A program made the translations under genes and the position numbers. Shown here in pieces: positions 14,076 through 26,191 of a stretch of 64,000 bases of DNA. The notes beneath the pieces are model-generated. The model was not told where the DNA came from. It ran no database searches and saw only the letters and a list, made by a program, of their open reading frames with translations. This DNA is from Nesterenkonia sp. LB17 (lineage in GTDB: Bacteria > Actinomycetota > Actinomycetes > Actinomycetales > Micrococcaceae): NCBI RefSeq assembly GCF_022565915.1, contig NZ_JAJOYX010000003.1, forward strand, positions 461,473-525,472, in the 5' to 3' direction. Each line of letters begins with the position of its first letter. The first letter of the stretch is position 1.

Positions 14076-14804
14076 TCAGGAGGCCGTTGACTCTTCCACG
14101 AACAGATGCTGGGCGACCTCCAGCGGCAGCTCGACCTCCAGCTGTTCCTCGGCCGCGAGCACGACCTCCAACATGACGTAGGCCTGATTCACCCCGCGAA
14201 GCCGCACCACACCGCCGGGACGCAGTCCGGCTTCGAGCAGCTGCTCGAGGACCTCTGGCTCCATCTGGATGGACTCCGCGAGGCGCTTGACGATCCAGAG
14301 CGCAGAACTCTGCCCCGTCGGGTCCGCCTCCGCGACCTGACGCAGAGTGATCTTCGTCGGAACGGGAGGCTGCTCCGCGAGCACCACCCCCAGCTTGTCC
14401 AGTCCGGGGATGGGGTTGCCGTAGGGAGATTCCACCGGGGACTGCAGGATCTCCACCAGCCGGCGCTCCACCCGCTCGCTCATCACATGCTCCCAGCGGC
14501 AGGCCTCCTCATGGATGTACTGCCATTCCAGCCCGATCACATCGGAGAGCAGCCGTTCGGCGAGGCGGTGCTTGCGCATCACCTGTACGGCGAGGTCGCG
14601 GCCGGACTCGGTGAACTGGAGGCGACGATCCGGGGTGAGCACCAGGAGCCCATCGCGCTCCATGCGGGCCACCGTCTGGGACACCGTGGGGCCGGAGTGC
14701 TCGAGCCGCTCGGCGATCCGAGCCCGCAGCGGCACGATCCCCTCCTCTTCGAGATCCAGGATCGTACGCAGGTACATCTCAGTGGTGTCGATCAGATCGG
14801 TCAC
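14076..14804 (-). CDS. Iron-dependent DtxR/IdeR-family repressor
   Basis: Metal-responsive transcription regulator. The first ~65 residues form the winged helix (DTTEMYLRTILDLEEEGIVP, then ERLEHSGPTVSQTVARMERDG in the recognition region, split here). The dimerisation/metal domain has HEEACRWEHVMSE with the Cys, Glu and His ligands of IdeR near residue 100. A C-terminal SH3-like domain is present. The GTG at 14804 with GGAGAG upstream is chosen; a longer frame runs through the serC promoter and serC itself antisense and is not credible. It is divergent from serC. Confidence 0.9.
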   Translation of the reverse strand: MTDLIDTTEMYLRTILDLEEEGIVPLRARIAERLEHSGPTVSQTVARMERDGLLVLTPDRRLQFTESGRDLAVQVMRKHRLAERLLSDVIGLEWQYIHEEACRWEHVMSERVERRLVEILQSPVESPYGNPIPGLDKLGVVLAEQPPVPTKITLRQVAEADPTGQSSALWIVKRLAESIQMEPEVLEQLLEAGLRPGGVVRLRGVNQAYVMLEVVLAAEEQLEVELPLEVAQHLFVEESTAS

Positions 14805-14838
14805 GTATGACTCACTCTCCTGCGCCGGGCCTTGGTAA

Positions 14839-16098
<1,260 letters not shown>

Positions 16099-16123
16099 CC
16101 CGATACCGCGGAGCGGGACAGGC

Positions 16124-16624
16124 TCAGCCTTCGTCGGCTTCGGCCTGCTCCGCCTTGTGCGCTTGCTTCTCCTCGTCGTTCATCCGCTCGAGCCAGGGCA
16201 CCCATGGAGGAGCGATGAGCGCCTCCTCGCCGGGAAGCAGCCCGATCTCACAGACCGTGACCTTCTTGACCCGGGGTGCGCGGGCCACGGTGACGAACCA
16301 TTCCCAGCCTCGGTAGCCGGGCTTTGCGGCGGCGAACCGGTGCGTGAGCAGCCGGTCTCCCTCTGCGGTCACGCCGAGGTGAGCTCCCACTTGGGCGGGA
16401 TCGGTGATCTCGTAGAGCGCATCGTGGGCGAACTCCACGGCCTCGGCCAGAACCGGGTCCACCTTCGGCTTCCCCGGCCGGCGCGTGCGCGCGACCGGCT
16501 GGTCGCTGGTCTTGACGGCCCTGGTCTTGACGGCGCCGGTCTTGATGGCGCTGGTCTTCTCGGTGCTGGCGGCCTCAAGGCTGGCCTTCTCGCCGACGGT
16601 CTGCTCAGAAGTCTGTTCAGTCAT
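16124..16624 (-). CDS. DUF3027 domain protein
   Basis: A 166-residue protein. The N-terminal 45 residues are Lys/Thr-rich low complexity (repeated KTxAVKT). The conserved part includes HRFAAAKPGYRGWEWFVTVA and VTVCEIGLLPGEEALIAPPW, which identify DUF3027. Members sit beside cold-shock genes in actinobacteria, as here, with 2 bp between the csp stop and this ATG. Function unknown. Confidence 0.88.
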   Translation of the reverse strand: MTEQTSEQTVGEKASLEAASTEKTSAIKTGAVKTRAVKTSDQPVARTRRPGKPKVDPVLAEAVEFAHDALYEITDPAQVGAHLGVTAEGDRLLTHRFAAAKPGYRGWEWFVTVARAPRVKKVTVCEIGLLPGEEALIAPPWVPWLERMNDEEKQAHKAEQAEADEG

Positions 16625-16626
16625 GA

Positions 16627-17010
16627 TCAGGCATCAAACTCATCGGCCACGCGACGCAGCATCGAAGCGATCTTCTTCGACTGCGCCGTCTGCGGGTAGT
16701 GGCCGTTGCGCAGCGCACCGGTGGAGTTCTCCAAGACGTTGACCAGGTCCTGGACCAGCTCGGCCATCTCATCGGCCGGCTTGCGGGAGGCGCGAGCCAC
16801 AGAGGGCGCTTCCTCGAGCAGTCGCACAGAGAGCGCCTGCTTGCCTCGCCTGCCGTCGGCGATGCCGTATTCCATGCGTGCGCCCGCTTTGACGCTGGGC
16901 ACTCCCGCCGGCAGGGCAGAAGAGTGCAGGAACACTTCCTGGCCGTCATCTGAAGTCAGGAATCCGAAGCCCTTCTCGGCGTCGAACCACTTCACTTTCC
17001 CGGTTGGCAC
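16627..17010 (-). CDS. Cold-shock domain protein with C-terminal extension
   Basis: A 127-residue protein. Residues 1-66 are a cold-shock domain (GKVKWFDAEKGFGFLTSDDG, VFLHSSAL). About 60 additional residues follow, predicted helical (EMAELVQDLVNVLENSTGAL). This two-part form is distinct from the 67-residue CspA at 5885. It starts with GTG after a GAGG ribosome site and is the first gene of a pair with DUF3027. Confidence 0.9.
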   Translation of the reverse strand: MPTGKVKWFDAEKGFGFLTSDDGQEVFLHSSALPAGVPSVKAGARMEYGIADGRRGKQALSVRLLEEAPSVARASRKPADEMAELVQDLVNVLENSTGALRNGHYPQTAQSKKIASMLRRVADEFDA

Positions 17011-17123
17011 GGTGCGCTTACCTCATGAATCATCGGAGACGGATACTGATCATCAAGGCCTCTAGAGTACCGCCGTCCGCGCCAGAGCCCGAACTTGGGC
17101 ACAGGACTCCCGGTGCTGCGCGC

Positions 17124-17129
17124 TAGAAT
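17124..17129 (+). promoter_or_regulatory. -10 box for leaderless gene at 17136
   Basis: TAGAAT followed by 6 nt and ATG. Five of six positions match TATAAT. No clear -35. Confidence 0.5.
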
Positions 17130-17135
17130 CGCAGC

Positions 17136-17402
17136 ATGTCCCCAACGACGACCGCCGCCCATGGCGCGAACCGGCGCAGCGGCTCCCGCCCTGCGCAGGC
17201 GCTGCTGTGGTCCGGAGTGGTGATCACCGCCCTGTCCGGGATCGCTCTGCTGGTCATCCTGAGCCTCTACTTCATGGAGACCGACCCGCATCCCGCGTTC
17301 TACGTCGCCGCCCTATGGGGCTTTCCGCTGGGCTTCGCGCTGCTGATCGCTTTTCTGCTGCTCTCGGTGAACCGGCGCCGCCGCGGCACCGGCATCGGCT
17401 GA
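17136..17402 (+). CDS. Small two-helix membrane protein
   Basis: An 88-residue protein with two hydrophobic segments (about 24-46 and 57-79) and a basic C-terminus (NRRRRGTGIG). No family recognised. There is no Shine-Dalgarno; TAGAAT lies 6 nt before the ATG, consistent with a leaderless transcript. The next gene starts one base after the stop, so they are probably co-transcribed. Confidence 0.75.
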   Translation: MSPTTTAAHGANRRSGSRPAQALLWSGVVITALSGIALLVILSLYFMETDPHPAFYVAALWGFPLGFALLIAFLLLSVNRRRRGTGIG

Positions 17403-17403
17403 A

Positions 17404-19692
17404 GTGTCCCTGCTCAGCCTGGAAGCTCTGCTTGAGCGCCTCGAGACGTGGGACGAGAGCCGACTGGCCGCACTGCTGCGACTTCGGCCCGACCTGCTGC
17501 AGCCCAGCCCCCATGATCTGACCACGCTGGCGGTGCGGGCCGGATCCGAGGCCAGTCTCCGGCAGCATCTGCAGCGCCTGGATGCCCCGACTCTGCGCGC
17601 GGCCGCTGAGCTCTCCCGCGCTGCGGCGCAGTCGGTCCCGGCCGGTCGCGTGGACCCATTCACCCTGGACGCCCTGCAGGCGGCGGGACTGTTCTTCGAG
17701 GCCCCCGCTGAAGCGGGCGGCGCAGCGGGGCCCGCGCAGACCTTGGCGACGCCCGCACGGCTCCCGCACATCTTCGATTCGCTCACCGCACATCTGCCGC
17801 AGCTCGTCGAGACCCTCTCGAGTCAGCGCGCTTCAGTGCCGAGCCCGGCCGGCGCGAAGGCCGCGGTGACCGAGAACGCCTCGCTCTCCGCCATCTCCGA
17901 GCTGCTCGACGACGTCGCGGAGCTGCTCGCGCTGCTGTCCGACTCCCCCGCCGTGACGCTGCGCACCGGCGGTGTCGGCATGCGCGAACTGCGCCGGATC
18001 GCCGCAGCGTCAGCGCGGTGGGGACCCTCCGTCCCGGCGGGCTCGGCGCGTGGCCGCGCCGCCGCGGCAGCGCTCGGGGCCACGGCGGGCTCCGATGCCA
18101 GTGTCGGGGAGATCGGATGGCTTCTGGAGCTCACGGCCGCCTCCGGGCTGATCGAGCTCGCCGACGGCCAGGCGTGGTCCCCGAGCCGGCTGGCTCAGCA
18201 ATGGAGCGCCGCAGCACGCCATCACCAGCACCAGCTGCTGGTCTCCGGATGGCTGCTGGCGCCGCGCGCGCCGATGCTGCTGCGCGGACCCCACCCGACG
18301 AGCCGGATCGCCCCGACGCTGGGCCTGGACCGCCAGCGCGGGGATGCCGAAAGACTTCGTCGCGCACTGCTGGGCACCGCGGAGACGCTCAGCGCAGACC
18401 CCGCAGGGCAGGGCGGACAGCTCTATGCACTGAATCTTCCCGAGAACGATCTTCCAGGCCTCGACGCCCTCACCGGTGCGCTGCCGCGCCGACTCGCATG
18501 GGACCGGCCGCTGCTGAGCGCGCGCGTGGCGCACCTGCTGCCCTGGCTGGTCCGCGAAGCCGAACGACTCGGCCTCTTCGCCGTGGGTGCGCTGAGCACC
18601 ACAGGGGCCGCGCTGCTCGACGGGTCGGCGCTGCCCGACGGGGTCCGCGAGGATGTCTCGCCGAGCGCCGGTGCGAGCTGGCGACCGGGGCTGAGCCGCC
18701 TCGCCGAGCAGCTGGCCTCCTCCATGCCCGCCCAGGTGGACACCATCTTGGTCCAGTCGGACCTCACCGCGATCGCCACCGGCGCGCTCTCCGCCCCGAG
18801 CACAGCCGCGCTGGCAGATTTCGGCCAGCGCGAAGGCCACGGGGCCGTGCCGACCTATCGGTTCAGCCCCGACTCGCTGCACCGCGGACTCACTCGGGGA
18901 TGGACCGGGCCCGAGATTCTCGCCTGGCTCGAGGCGCACAGCCTCACCGACGTGCCGGCGTCGCTGCGGACCCAGGTCGAGGATGCCGCACGCACCTGGC
19001 GCGGTGTGCAGATCGGAGAGGCGGGCGCCTGGCTGCGGGTCACCGACTCCCAGCAGCGTGACGCCCTGCTCGATGATCCGGTGCTCCGTGGACTCGGGCT
19101 GCGCGTGCTGGCCGAGGACATCCTGGTCTGCCGCGCCCCCGCGGCCGCGCTTGAACAGGCCTTGGCGGAGGCAGGCGTCGACACCGCGCGGCACACCGAG
19201 GCCGAACCAGACCAGAACCGCAGCGCGCAGACCGGGACCTCCGCCGAGCACACAGCCTCCTGGGCACTGGAGACCTCACCCTGGGAGCAGTCTCCGGTGC
19301 GGATCACCAGCGCGGAGCCCAGCGCCCTGGACGAGACCCTGCTGGGGGCCACCGCGGCCGCGCTGCGGCAGGCCGGGCGTGCGGCGCCGGCGTCGTCCTC
19401 GGACTCTGCGGCGACCCAGGATGTCATCGGCACGCTGCGCTCGGCCCTGGCGGCCCGGCGCGAGGTGACGCTGACCCGGGTGTCCCCGCAGGGCAGCACC
19501 CACCGGCTCACCGGGGTGCCCACCGGGATGAACGCCGGGCGGGTCAGGATCCGGGTGCGAGACGATGAAGGCGAGGCCACGGTGATGCTGCACCGCATCG
19601 CGGCCGTCGAGGAGACCGCCGCGGATCCCGCAGCGGGCCTGACGAGCGGCACCGCTGCACAGGAACGCGACATGGAGGAGAACAATGGCTGA
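17404..19692 (+). CDS. Helicase-associated (Helicase_C_3, XPB/Ssl2-like) domain protein
   Basis: A 762-residue protein of the actinobacterial helicase-associated family encoded immediately before XPB. The N-terminal half is Ala/Leu-rich and helical, with an ESRLAALLRLRPDLLQPSPHD start typical of the group. The Helicase_C_3 region is around residues 440-560 (PAQVDTILVQSDLTAIATGAL and the YRFSPDSLHRGLTRGW segment). A C-terminal WYL-like segment lies at 665-735. No Walker A or DEAH motif is present, so it is probably not itself an ATPase. GTG start one base after the previous stop; it overlaps the XPB gene by 8 nt. Likely a functional partner of XPB. Confidence 0.82.
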   Translation: MSLLSLEALLERLETWDESRLAALLRLRPDLLQPSPHDLTTLAVRAGSEASLRQHLQRLDAPTLRAAAELSRAAAQSVPAGRVDPFTLDALQAAGLFFEAPAEAGGAAGPAQTLATPARLPHIFDSLTAHLPQLVETLSSQRASVPSPAGAKAAVTENASLSAISELLDDVAELLALLSDSPAVTLRTGGVGMRELRRIAAASARWGPSVPAGSARGRAAAAALGATAGSDASVGEIGWLLELTAASGLIELADGQAWSPSRLAQQWSAAARHHQHQLLVSGWLLAPRAPMLLRGPHPTSRIAPTLGLDRQRGDAERLRRALLGTAETLSADPAGQGGQLYALNLPENDLPGLDALTGALPRRLAWDRPLLSARVAHLLPWLVREAERLGLFAVGALSTTGAALLDGSALPDGVREDVSPSAGASWRPGLSRLAEQLASSMPAQVDTILVQSDLTAIATGALSAPSTAALADFGQREGHGAVPTYRFSPDSLHRGLTRGWTGPEILAWLEAHSLTDVPASLRTQVEDAARTWRGVQIGEAGAWLRVTDSQQRDALLDDPVLRGLGLRVLAEDILVCRAPAAALEQALAEAGVDTARHTEAEPDQNRSAQTGTSAEHTASWALETSPWEQSPVRITSAEPSALDETLLGATAAALRQAGRAAPASSSDSAATQDVIGTLRSALAARREVTLTRVSPQGSTHRLTGVPTGMNAGRVRIRVRDDEGEATVMLHRIAAVEETAADPAAGLTSGTAAQERDMEENNG

Positions 19693-21343
19693 TGGACCGC
19701 TGATCGTGCAGTCGGACAAGACCGTGCTGCTGGAAGTGGATCACCCGCAGGCCGATGCCGCGCGCCGGGCCGTCGCCGCCTTCGCCGATCTCGAGCGCGC
19801 ACCGGAGCACATCCACACCTACCGGATCACTCCGCTGGGCCTCTGGAACGCCCGCGCCGCCGGCTTCGACGCCGAGTACGTGGTCGACACCCTGCTCAAC
19901 CACTCCCGATTCCCGGTGCCGCACGCGCTCTTGGTCGATATCGCTGAGACGATGAGCCGCTATGGGCGGCTGCGCCTGGAGAAGGACCCGGTCCACGGGC
20001 TGGTGCTGCGCAGTCAGGAGCCTGGGATCCTGAGCGAGGTGCTCCACGCCAAGACGCTGACCTCCCTGCTCGGACCCGAGATCGATGAGAACACCGTGGC
20101 GGTGCATGGACAGGCCCGCGGTGAGCTGAAGCAGCAGCTGCTGCGCCTGGGCTGGCCCGCCGAGGATCTGGCCGGATTCGTCGACGGCACCGCGCACCCG
20201 ATCGCGCTGCGCGAGGACGGCTGGACGCTGCGCGGATACCAGCAGGAGGCGGTGGACAACTTCTGGCAGGCCGGCTCCGGAGTCGTCGTGCTGCCCTGTG
20301 GGGCCGGCAAGACGCTGGTCGGTGCCGCGGCGATGGCCACCTCCGGCACGATCACGCTGATCCTGGTGAACTCCACCGTCTCGGCCCGGCAGTGGAAGGC
20401 AGAGCTGCTCAAGCGCACCTCGCTGACCGAGGAGGAGATCGGCGAGTACTCCGGGGCCAAGAAGGAGGTCCGCCCGGTGACCATCGCGACCTACCAGTTG
20501 CTCGCGGCCCGTAAGAACGAGCTGTTCACCCACCTGGAGCTGCTCAACGGCCACGACTGGGGACTGATCATCTATGACGAGGTCCACCTGCTGCCGGCCC
20601 CGATCTTCCGGATGACCGCGGACCTGCAGGCCCGGCGCAGGCTCGGGCTGACCGCCACTCTGGTCCGTGAGGACGGCCGGGAGCGCGAGGTCTTCTCGCT
20701 GATCGGACCCAAACGCTATGACACTCCCTGGAAGCAGATGGAGGCCCAGGGCTGGATCGCCCCGGCGACCTGCATCGAGGTGCGCACCGACATGCCGCGC
20801 AGCCTGCGCATGGAATACGCCTCCGCCGCGGACAAGGAGCGGCACCGGCTCGCCGCCGGGGCCGAGGTCAAGGATGCCGTGGTGGCCCGACTGGTGGCAC
20901 GCCACCGCCACCGCGGTGAACAGGTGCTGGTGATCGGCCAGTTCGTCGAGCAGCTCCAGCGCCTCGGCGAACAGCTCGGCGCGCCGGTGCTCACCGGATC
21001 GGCCTCCGTCGCGGCCCGGCAGAAGCAGTTCGACGCCTTCCGCGCCGGCGACCTGGAGGTGCTGGTGGTCTCCAAGATCGCGAACTTCTCCATCGACCTG
21101 CCCCAGGCCTCGGTGGCGATCCAGGTGTCCGGCACCTTCGGGTCCCGCCAGGAGGAGGCGCAGCGCCTCGGACGGCTGCTGCGCCCTGGCGAGGCCGCCG
21201 AAGGAGAGGACCCCAAGCGGGCCCACTTCTATTCGGTGGTCACCCGCGACACCGTGGACATGGAGTACGCGGCCCGACGTCAGCGGTTCCTCTCCGAGCA
21301 GGGCTACGGCTATTCGATCCTCGATGCCGAAGACATCGTCTGA
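19685..21343 (+). CDS. DNA repair helicase XPB (superfamily 2)
   Basis: A 552-residue 3'-5' SF2 helicase. It has an N-terminal damage-recognition-like region, then Walker A PCGAGKT near residue 203, DEVH (IIYDEVHLLPAP) near 297, GLTATLVREDGRE (motif III region with the RED motif typical of XPB), and C-terminal VSKIANFSIDLP and QRLGRLLRP (motif VI). Bacterial XPB unwinds DNA in repair; archaeal homologues pair with nuclease Bax1, but no nuclease gene is adjacent here. Overlap with the upstream gene indicates translational coupling. Confidence 0.93.
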   Translation: MADGPLIVQSDKTVLLEVDHPQADAARRAVAAFADLERAPEHIHTYRITPLGLWNARAAGFDAEYVVDTLLNHSRFPVPHALLVDIAETMSRYGRLRLEKDPVHGLVLRSQEPGILSEVLHAKTLTSLLGPEIDENTVAVHGQARGELKQQLLRLGWPAEDLAGFVDGTAHPIALREDGWTLRGYQQEAVDNFWQAGSGVVVLPCGAGKTLVGAAAMATSGTITLILVNSTVSARQWKAELLKRTSLTEEEIGEYSGAKKEVRPVTIATYQLLAARKNELFTHLELLNGHDWGLIIYDEVHLLPAPIFRMTADLQARRRLGLTATLVREDGREREVFSLIGPKRYDTPWKQMEAQGWIAPATCIEVRTDMPRSLRMEYASAADKERHRLAAGAEVKDAVVARLVARHRHRGEQVLVIGQFVEQLQRLGEQLGAPVLTGSASVAARQKQFDAFRAGDLEVLVVSKIANFSIDLPQASVAIQVSGTFGSRQEEAQRLGRLLRPGEAAEGEDPKRAHFYSVVTRDTVDMEYAARRQRFLSEQGYGYSILDAEDIV

Positions 21344-21415
21344 ACCCACCAGAACACCACCCGACGAACAGGCAATGTCCAGCAAGCACCCAGAAATGGG
21401 GGTCAAGCTGGAGGG

Positions 21416-22144
21416 GTGACTGAAAAGACTCCTGAAGCGAAGCTGCTCGTCGTCGATGACGAGCCCAATATCCGAGAGCTGCTGGCCACCTCGCTGCGGT
21501 TCGCCGGATTCGAGGTCGCCGCGGCCGGCAACGGTCGCGAGGCGCTGGAGACCGCCGAAGAGTTCCAGCCCGATCTTGCAGTCCTCGACGTGATGCTGCC
21601 CGATATGGACGGCTTCACCGTCACTCGTCGGCTGCGCGCCGCCGGCAAGCATTTCCCGGTGCTCTTCCTCACCGCACGCGATGACACCGATGACAAGATC
21701 ACCGGCCTCACCGTGGGCGGCGACGACTACGTCACCAAACCCTTCTCCCTGGACGAGGTCGTCGCCCGGATCCGCGCCGTGCTGCGCCGCACCGCGCCGT
21801 TCGAAGATGAGGACGCCGTGATCGTCGTGGACAACCTCGAGCTCGACGACGACGCCCATGAGGTTCGCCGCGGAGGCGAGATGGTGGAGCTCTCCCCCAC
21901 CGAGTTCAAGCTGCTGCGCTACCTGATGATGAACCCCAACCGGGTGCTCTCCAAGCAGCAGATCCTTGATCACGTGTGGGAGTACAACTTCAACGGCGAT
22001 GCCTCCATCGTGGAGTCCTACATCTCCTACCTGCGCCGGAAGATCGACTCCGGCTCCGAAGGCGCTCCGATGATCCAGACCAAGCGCGGCGTCGGCTATG
22101 TGCTCCAGACCTGGGAGCGCCGTCAGCGCTCGCAGGGCCTGTAA
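21416..22144 (+). CDS. OmpR/PhoB-family response regulator
   Basis: A 242-residue two-component regulator. Receiver domain: acidic DDEP near residue 13, phospho-acceptor Asp in LAVLDVMLPD near 57, and TKPFS with the conserved Lys near 107. The C-terminal winged helix (about 140-235) has LSPTEFKLLRYLM and TKRGVGYVL. The GTG start is preceded by GGAGGG. The 61-bp gap to the histidine kinase implies an operon. Similar to the TrcR/TcrA group, but the exact orthologue and stimulus are not clear. Confidence 0.92.
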   Translation: MTEKTPEAKLLVVDDEPNIRELLATSLRFAGFEVAAAGNGREALETAEEFQPDLAVLDVMLPDMDGFTVTRRLRAAGKHFPVLFLTARDDTDDKITGLTVGGDDYVTKPFSLDEVVARIRAVLRRTAPFEDEDAVIVVDNLELDDDAHEVRRGGEMVELSPTEFKLLRYLMMNPNRVLSKQQILDHVWEYNFNGDASIVESYISYLRRKIDSGSEGAPMIQTKRGVGYVLQTWERRQRSQGL

Positions 22145-22205
22145 CAGACCGGCTGAACCTGTACGGGTTCTCGCCCCGATTCGCTGCGGCACGTAAGGTC
22201 TGCGT

Positions 22206-23768
22206 ATGCGCCCGTTCAGCTCCGTGACTCAGACCTGGCGCAAGGCTTCACTGCGGACCCAGCTGGTGCTGATCATGTCCGGGCTGCTGGTCCTGACCCT
22301 GTTCGTGACCACCTTCGTCTCGGCCTCGCTGTTCCGCCAGGAGCTGCTGCGCAACCTGGACGAGGACATCTACGCCAACGCGAACAACGTCTCGATGTTC
22401 CTCACCCGGCGCAGCCCCCCGGAGTTCGGCGACACCCAGTCCATCCTGCGCTTCTACGGGATCCTGATGGATGAAGACGGCGAGCTGCTGCAGGCCAACT
22501 CCACCCACCCGGCCGGCTACGGCGGAGACATCCCGCAGATTCCCAGCATGACCTTCGATGAGGTCTTCGAGCTCTGGCAGCAGGAGGAGCACCTCGACGT
22601 CCCAGGGACCCTGGAGGGCTCCCGCGGCTGGCGCGTGCACCTGATGCCCCTGGAGAACGGGGAGGACAGCCTGGCGGTCGCCCTGCCGCTGGAACAGGTG
22701 GAGACCTCCGTGGAGCGGGCCACCTTCCTGGTGGCCACCATCGGGCTCATGGCCACCCTCGGCGCCTCCACCATCGCCTACGCCCTGGTCACCCGGGCCT
22801 TCCGCTCGCTCTTCCACGTGGAGAAGACCGCAGCAGAGATCGCCGCCGGAGACTTCTCCAAACGCGTCGAGACCGCGGCTCCGGCAGAGACGGAGATCGG
22901 CCGACTCTCGCGCTCGCTCAACGTCATGCTGGAGCAGATCGAGACCGCCTTCCAGGCCAAGAGCACCTCGGAGGAGAACATGCGGCGGTTCATCCAGGAC
23001 GCCTCCCATGAGCTGCGCACTCCGCTGGTGACCATCCGTGGATTCTCCGAGCTCTACCGCCAGGGCGGGGTCAGTGACAGCCCCGAGGCCGTGGGCATGG
23101 CCATGGGGCGGATCGAGTCCGAGGCCAAACGAATGGGTCAGCTGGTCGAAGACATGCTGACGCTCGCCCGCCTGGACGAGCAGCGGCCGCTGCAGAAGGC
23201 GCCGCTGGACCTGAACCTGATCGCCCACGACTCCATCATGGACCTGGCCGTCAATGCCCCGGATCGAGAGACTCGGGTCATCGGGCTCGACGGCGGCTCC
23301 CCCGCACCGGCCCCCGCCGTGGGCGACGAGGGCAAGATCCGCCAGATCGTGATGAACCTGGTGACCAACGCGCTGCGCTACACGCCTGAGGGGACTCCGC
23401 TGGAGATCGCGGTGGGCACCCAGGAGCGCCCCGATTCTCAGATCGATGCCGTGCTGGAGGTCCGGGACCACGGTGACGGGATCGCCGAGGAGGACGCCGC
23501 GAAGATCTTCGAGCGGTTCTACCGGGCGGACAACTCCCGACAGCGCGAGACCGGCGGCACCGGTCTGGGGCTGGCCATCTGCGCCGCGATCGCCGCGCAG
23601 CACCAGGGCACCGTGCGCCACAGCCCCACGGAGGGCGGCGGTGCCACCATGACCCTGCGGCTGCCCATGGTGGCCCTCGATGACCAGAGCGACCATGAGA
23701 CGGACATCGATGAGGAGGAGCTGGACCAGCTCCGTGCAACAGCCCGAGAGCGGCGCACTCCCGAATGA
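22206..23768 (+). CDS. Sensor histidine kinase
   Basis: A 520-residue membrane kinase. TM1 at about residues 20-42, extracytoplasmic sensor 43-175, TM2 at 176-200, HAMP 200-255. The phospho-acceptor His is in QDASHELRTPLVTI near 266, the N box in NLVTNALRYTPEG near 385, then DHGDGI and GGTGLGLAI of the ATPase lid. The C-terminal 30 residues are acidic. It is the partner of the response regulator just upstream. Stimulus unknown; the adjacent WXG100 gene is not obviously linked. Confidence 0.93.
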   Translation: MRPFSSVTQTWRKASLRTQLVLIMSGLLVLTLFVTTFVSASLFRQELLRNLDEDIYANANNVSMFLTRRSPPEFGDTQSILRFYGILMDEDGELLQANSTHPAGYGGDIPQIPSMTFDEVFELWQQEEHLDVPGTLEGSRGWRVHLMPLENGEDSLAVALPLEQVETSVERATFLVATIGLMATLGASTIAYALVTRAFRSLFHVEKTAAEIAAGDFSKRVETAAPAETEIGRLSRSLNVMLEQIETAFQAKSTSEENMRRFIQDASHELRTPLVTIRGFSELYRQGGVSDSPEAVGMAMGRIESEAKRMGQLVEDMLTLARLDEQRPLQKAPLDLNLIAHDSIMDLAVNAPDRETRVIGLDGGSPAPAPAVGDEGKIRQIVMNLVTNALRYTPEGTPLEIAVGTQERPDSQIDAVLEVRDHGDGIAEEDAAKIFERFYRADNSRQRETGGTGLGLAICAAIAAQHQGTVRHSPTEGGGATMTLRLPMVALDDQSDHETDIDEEELDQLRATARERRTPE

Positions 23769-23971
23769 GCGTCGGCGCCTGAGCGACGCTCAGGACCGCA
23801 GTCTTCCCCAGTGAGACGACTCGACTCCGAAGGATCCCGGCCCTCCACAGCCCCTCGGGCGCAGCCCTGCGCCGATGACGGGCTGGCTACTCTTCTCAAG
23901 CACGGGCGGGGCAGCGGGCCCCGCCCGAACCCGATCCGCACCGGCCGCGCCGGTCACCCGAGGAGAGAACC
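23769..23971 (+). other. Spacer upstream of WXG100 gene
   Basis: About 200 bp with no supported reading frame. It presumably carries the WXG100 promoter; none is clear. Confidence 0.35.
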
Positions 23972-24262
23972 ATGGCGATGCTTCAGATCGACACCGCGGA
24001 GCTGCTGGCCAAGAGCCAGACCGTGGAGGCCACGCTGGGCCGCATCCAGACCGATGTCAGCTCGATGGAATCCCAGCTCCGTCAGCTGCAGGATTCCTGG
24101 AAGGGCTCCGCCTCCACGGCGTTCCAGGATGTGCTGACCCAGTGGCGCGCCACCCAGGCGCAGGTGGAGCAGTCGCTGGCCAGCGTCCGCCAGGCGATGG
24201 CCTCGGCCTCCAGCCAGTACGAGGAGACCGAATCGGCGAACACCCGGATGTTCGGCCACTGA
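23972..24262 (+). CDS. WXG100 (ESAT-6-like) protein
   Basis: A 96-residue two-helix protein with the central turn DSWKGSAS (WxG) at about residue 42 and helices on both sides, standard for WXG100. The C-terminus has no clear YxxxD/E export motif but contains YEETES, close to it. Family members are exported by type VII systems as dimers. No EccC/EssC ATPase or other T7SS gene is in the window, so it is an orphan here. AGGAGAG precedes the ATG, and a strong terminator follows. Confidence 0.9.
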   Translation: MAMLQIDTAELLAKSQTVEATLGRIQTDVSSMESQLRQLQDSWKGSASTAFQDVLTQWRATQAQVEQSLASVRQAMASASSQYEETESANTRMFGH

Positions 24263-24316
24263 GCTACTTTCAGCTGAGCACGGCCGCAGCCGGATGGCCC
24301 GGCCGGAGTCCGTACA

Positions 24317-24367
24317 ACACCAGAGAGCCCCGCCGCAGACTTCGTCTGCGACGGGGCTCTCTGGTGT
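24317..24367. terminator. Bidirectional terminator between WXG100 and groEL
   Basis: ACACCAGAGAGCCCCG with an inner CGCAGAC arm pairs with GTCTGCG and CGGGGCTCTCTGGTGT around a TTC loop (one C/A mismatch). It serves convergent genes. Confidence 0.8.
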
Positions 24368-24394
24368 GCGGCGGGGGCGCCGGTGATCAGGTGA

Positions 24395-26191
<1,797 letters not shown>

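Noticed and set aside
19544..22192. 882-codon minus-strand frame across XPB and the response regulator
   Set aside because: Antisense to two clear gene products; caused by high GC.
23972..24262. Type VII secretion locus
   Set aside because: Only the WXG100 protein is present; no ATPase, mycosin or membrane component.
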